Source of the DNA: JACRIK01 sp040753835
GTDB lineage: Bacteria > Planctomycetota > MHYJ01 > JACQXL01
Assembly: GCA_040753835.1 (NCBI GenBank)
Contig: JBFMDM010000064.1
Coordinates: forward strand, 1 to 12,489
Length of the DNA stretch: 12,489 nt
Direction of reading: 5' to 3'
Shown piece by piece: positions 12,033-12,489 of this stretch. The position numbers and the translations under genes are program-made. Position 1 is the first letter of the stretch. Each line of letters begins with the position of its first letter. A model generated the notes under the pieces. That model was not told where the DNA came from. It was given only the letters and a program-made list of their open reading frames with translations, and did no database searches.

Positions 12033-12489
12033 CTATTGTTCTTTACTTATACGTACTGCGCAGACCTTGAACTCCGGTATCTTGGCGACCGGGTCAATGG
12101 CCGCATTGGTCAGGATATTTGCCGGCCCCTCGGCAAAGTGGAACGGGATAAAGACCGTGCCGGCTGGCACCCGCTCGGTAATATCCGCCTTGATAGTGAT
12201 AGAGCCGCGCCGCGAAGTAATTATTATCCTTTCGCCTCTTGCCGCGCCGATTCTTTCGGCATCAGCCGGATTAATCTCCACATACGGCTCAGGCACCACA
12301 AAGGCCGGCCCGGTGGAGCGTCTGGTCATTGAGCCGGTGTGGTAATGATAAAGCGTCCGGCCTGTGGTCAGGATAAAGGGATATTCATTATCCGGCTCTT
12401 CAGCCGGCGGTTTATAGTCAATCGGGAAAAACCTACCCAGCCCGCAGGTGAATTTGTCCTTGTGCAGGAATTTGGTGCCTGGATGCTCT
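12033..12489 (-). CDS. Formate dehydrogenase, molybdopterin catalytic (alpha) subunit, C-terminal part (partial)
   Basis: The reading frame is open from the window edge (12489) to the TAG at 12033-12035, so the N-terminal bulk of the gene lies beyond the window. About 151 residues are visible. They form the molybdopterin dinucleotide-binding C-terminal domain of the DMSO reductase family. The motifs YPFILTTGRTLYHYHTGSMTRR, PEPYVEINPADAERIG, TERVPAGTVFIPFHFAE and TNAAIDPVAKIPEFKVCAVRI are the pattern of the formate dehydrogenase alpha subunit, which oxidises formate to CO2 or runs in reverse. The active-site Cys or selenocysteine and the Fe-S region are not in view. An internal ATG at 12329 is not the start, because the family similarity continues upstream of it. 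No strong terminator follows the stop. Confidence 0.93.
   Translation of the reverse strand, partial: EHPGTKFLHKDKFTCGLGRFFPIDYKPPAEEPDNEYPFILTTGRTLYHYHTGSMTRRSTGPAFVVPEPYVEINPADAERIGAARGERIIITSRRGSITIKADITERVPAGTVFIPFHFAEGPANILTNAAIDPVAKIPEFKVCAVRISKEQ

Noticed and set aside
12033..12329. Treating the formate dehydrogenase fragment as a complete 98-residue protein starting at 12329
   Set aside because: Upstream codons stay open to the window end and encode conserved family sequence (LTTGRTLYHYHTG), so the ATG is internal.

Overview
The window comes from a bacterial chromosome of roughly even base composition. It is dominated by housekeeping metabolism and sensing genes. I could not place the organism firmly. 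A secreted HEAT-repeat protein with a W-x2-WW-x2-N motif, patchy use of Shine-Dalgarno sites, and many small palindromic and 7-8 bp tandem repeats that run into genes together suggest an uncultured anaerobic lineage, perhaps a planctomycete-like or related candidate group. That placement is inference from memory of such genomes, not proof.

Layout, left to right. Plus strand: the beta subunit of a class I (Fe-S) fumarate/tartrate hydro-lyase (47-610); a palindromic repeat cluster (674-755); a secreted proline-rich HEAT-repeat protein (770-2812); a small protein with one membrane anchor (2831-3316); a polytopic NapH/CcoG-like membrane iron-sulfur protein (3356-4654); aspartate-semialdehyde dehydrogenase asd (4698-5705); and tRNA-modifying mnmG (5752-7626). 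The cofactor-independent phosphoglycerate mutase gpmI (9215-7632, minus) converges on mnmG with only 5 bp between the stops. A 279-bp divergent intergenic region (9216-9494) is packed with inverted repeats. Then come a degenerate receiver plus PilZ-like protein (9495-10292, plus), a four-PAS sensor with no output domain (11933-10305, minus) that converges on it, and the 3' end of a molybdopterin formate dehydrogenase catalytic subunit (12489-12033, minus, cut by the window edge).

Gene relationships. The HEAT, membrane-anchored and Fe-S membrane genes are spaced 18 and 39 bp apart and may form a redox or envelope-associated unit. Fumarase, formate dehydrogenase, Asd and GpmI are ordinary central metabolism. 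The receiver/PilZ protein and the PAS protein are neighbours with sensory architecture, but neither has a catalytic output.

The most unusual theme is repeat invasion of open reading frames. Asd, GpmI, MnmG and the receiver protein each carry a short repeat or hairpin that is translated in frame as a surface-loop-like insertion. The asd/mnmG junction is built from an inverted heptamer repeat that supplies the asd stop codon and ends directly before the mnmG start. An intergenic element between gpmI and the receiver gene has terminal inverted repeats and flanking direct repeats like a miniature transposon, and its ends resemble those of the insertion inside the receiver gene. No tRNA, rRNA, CRISPR array, transposase or phage gene was recognised.
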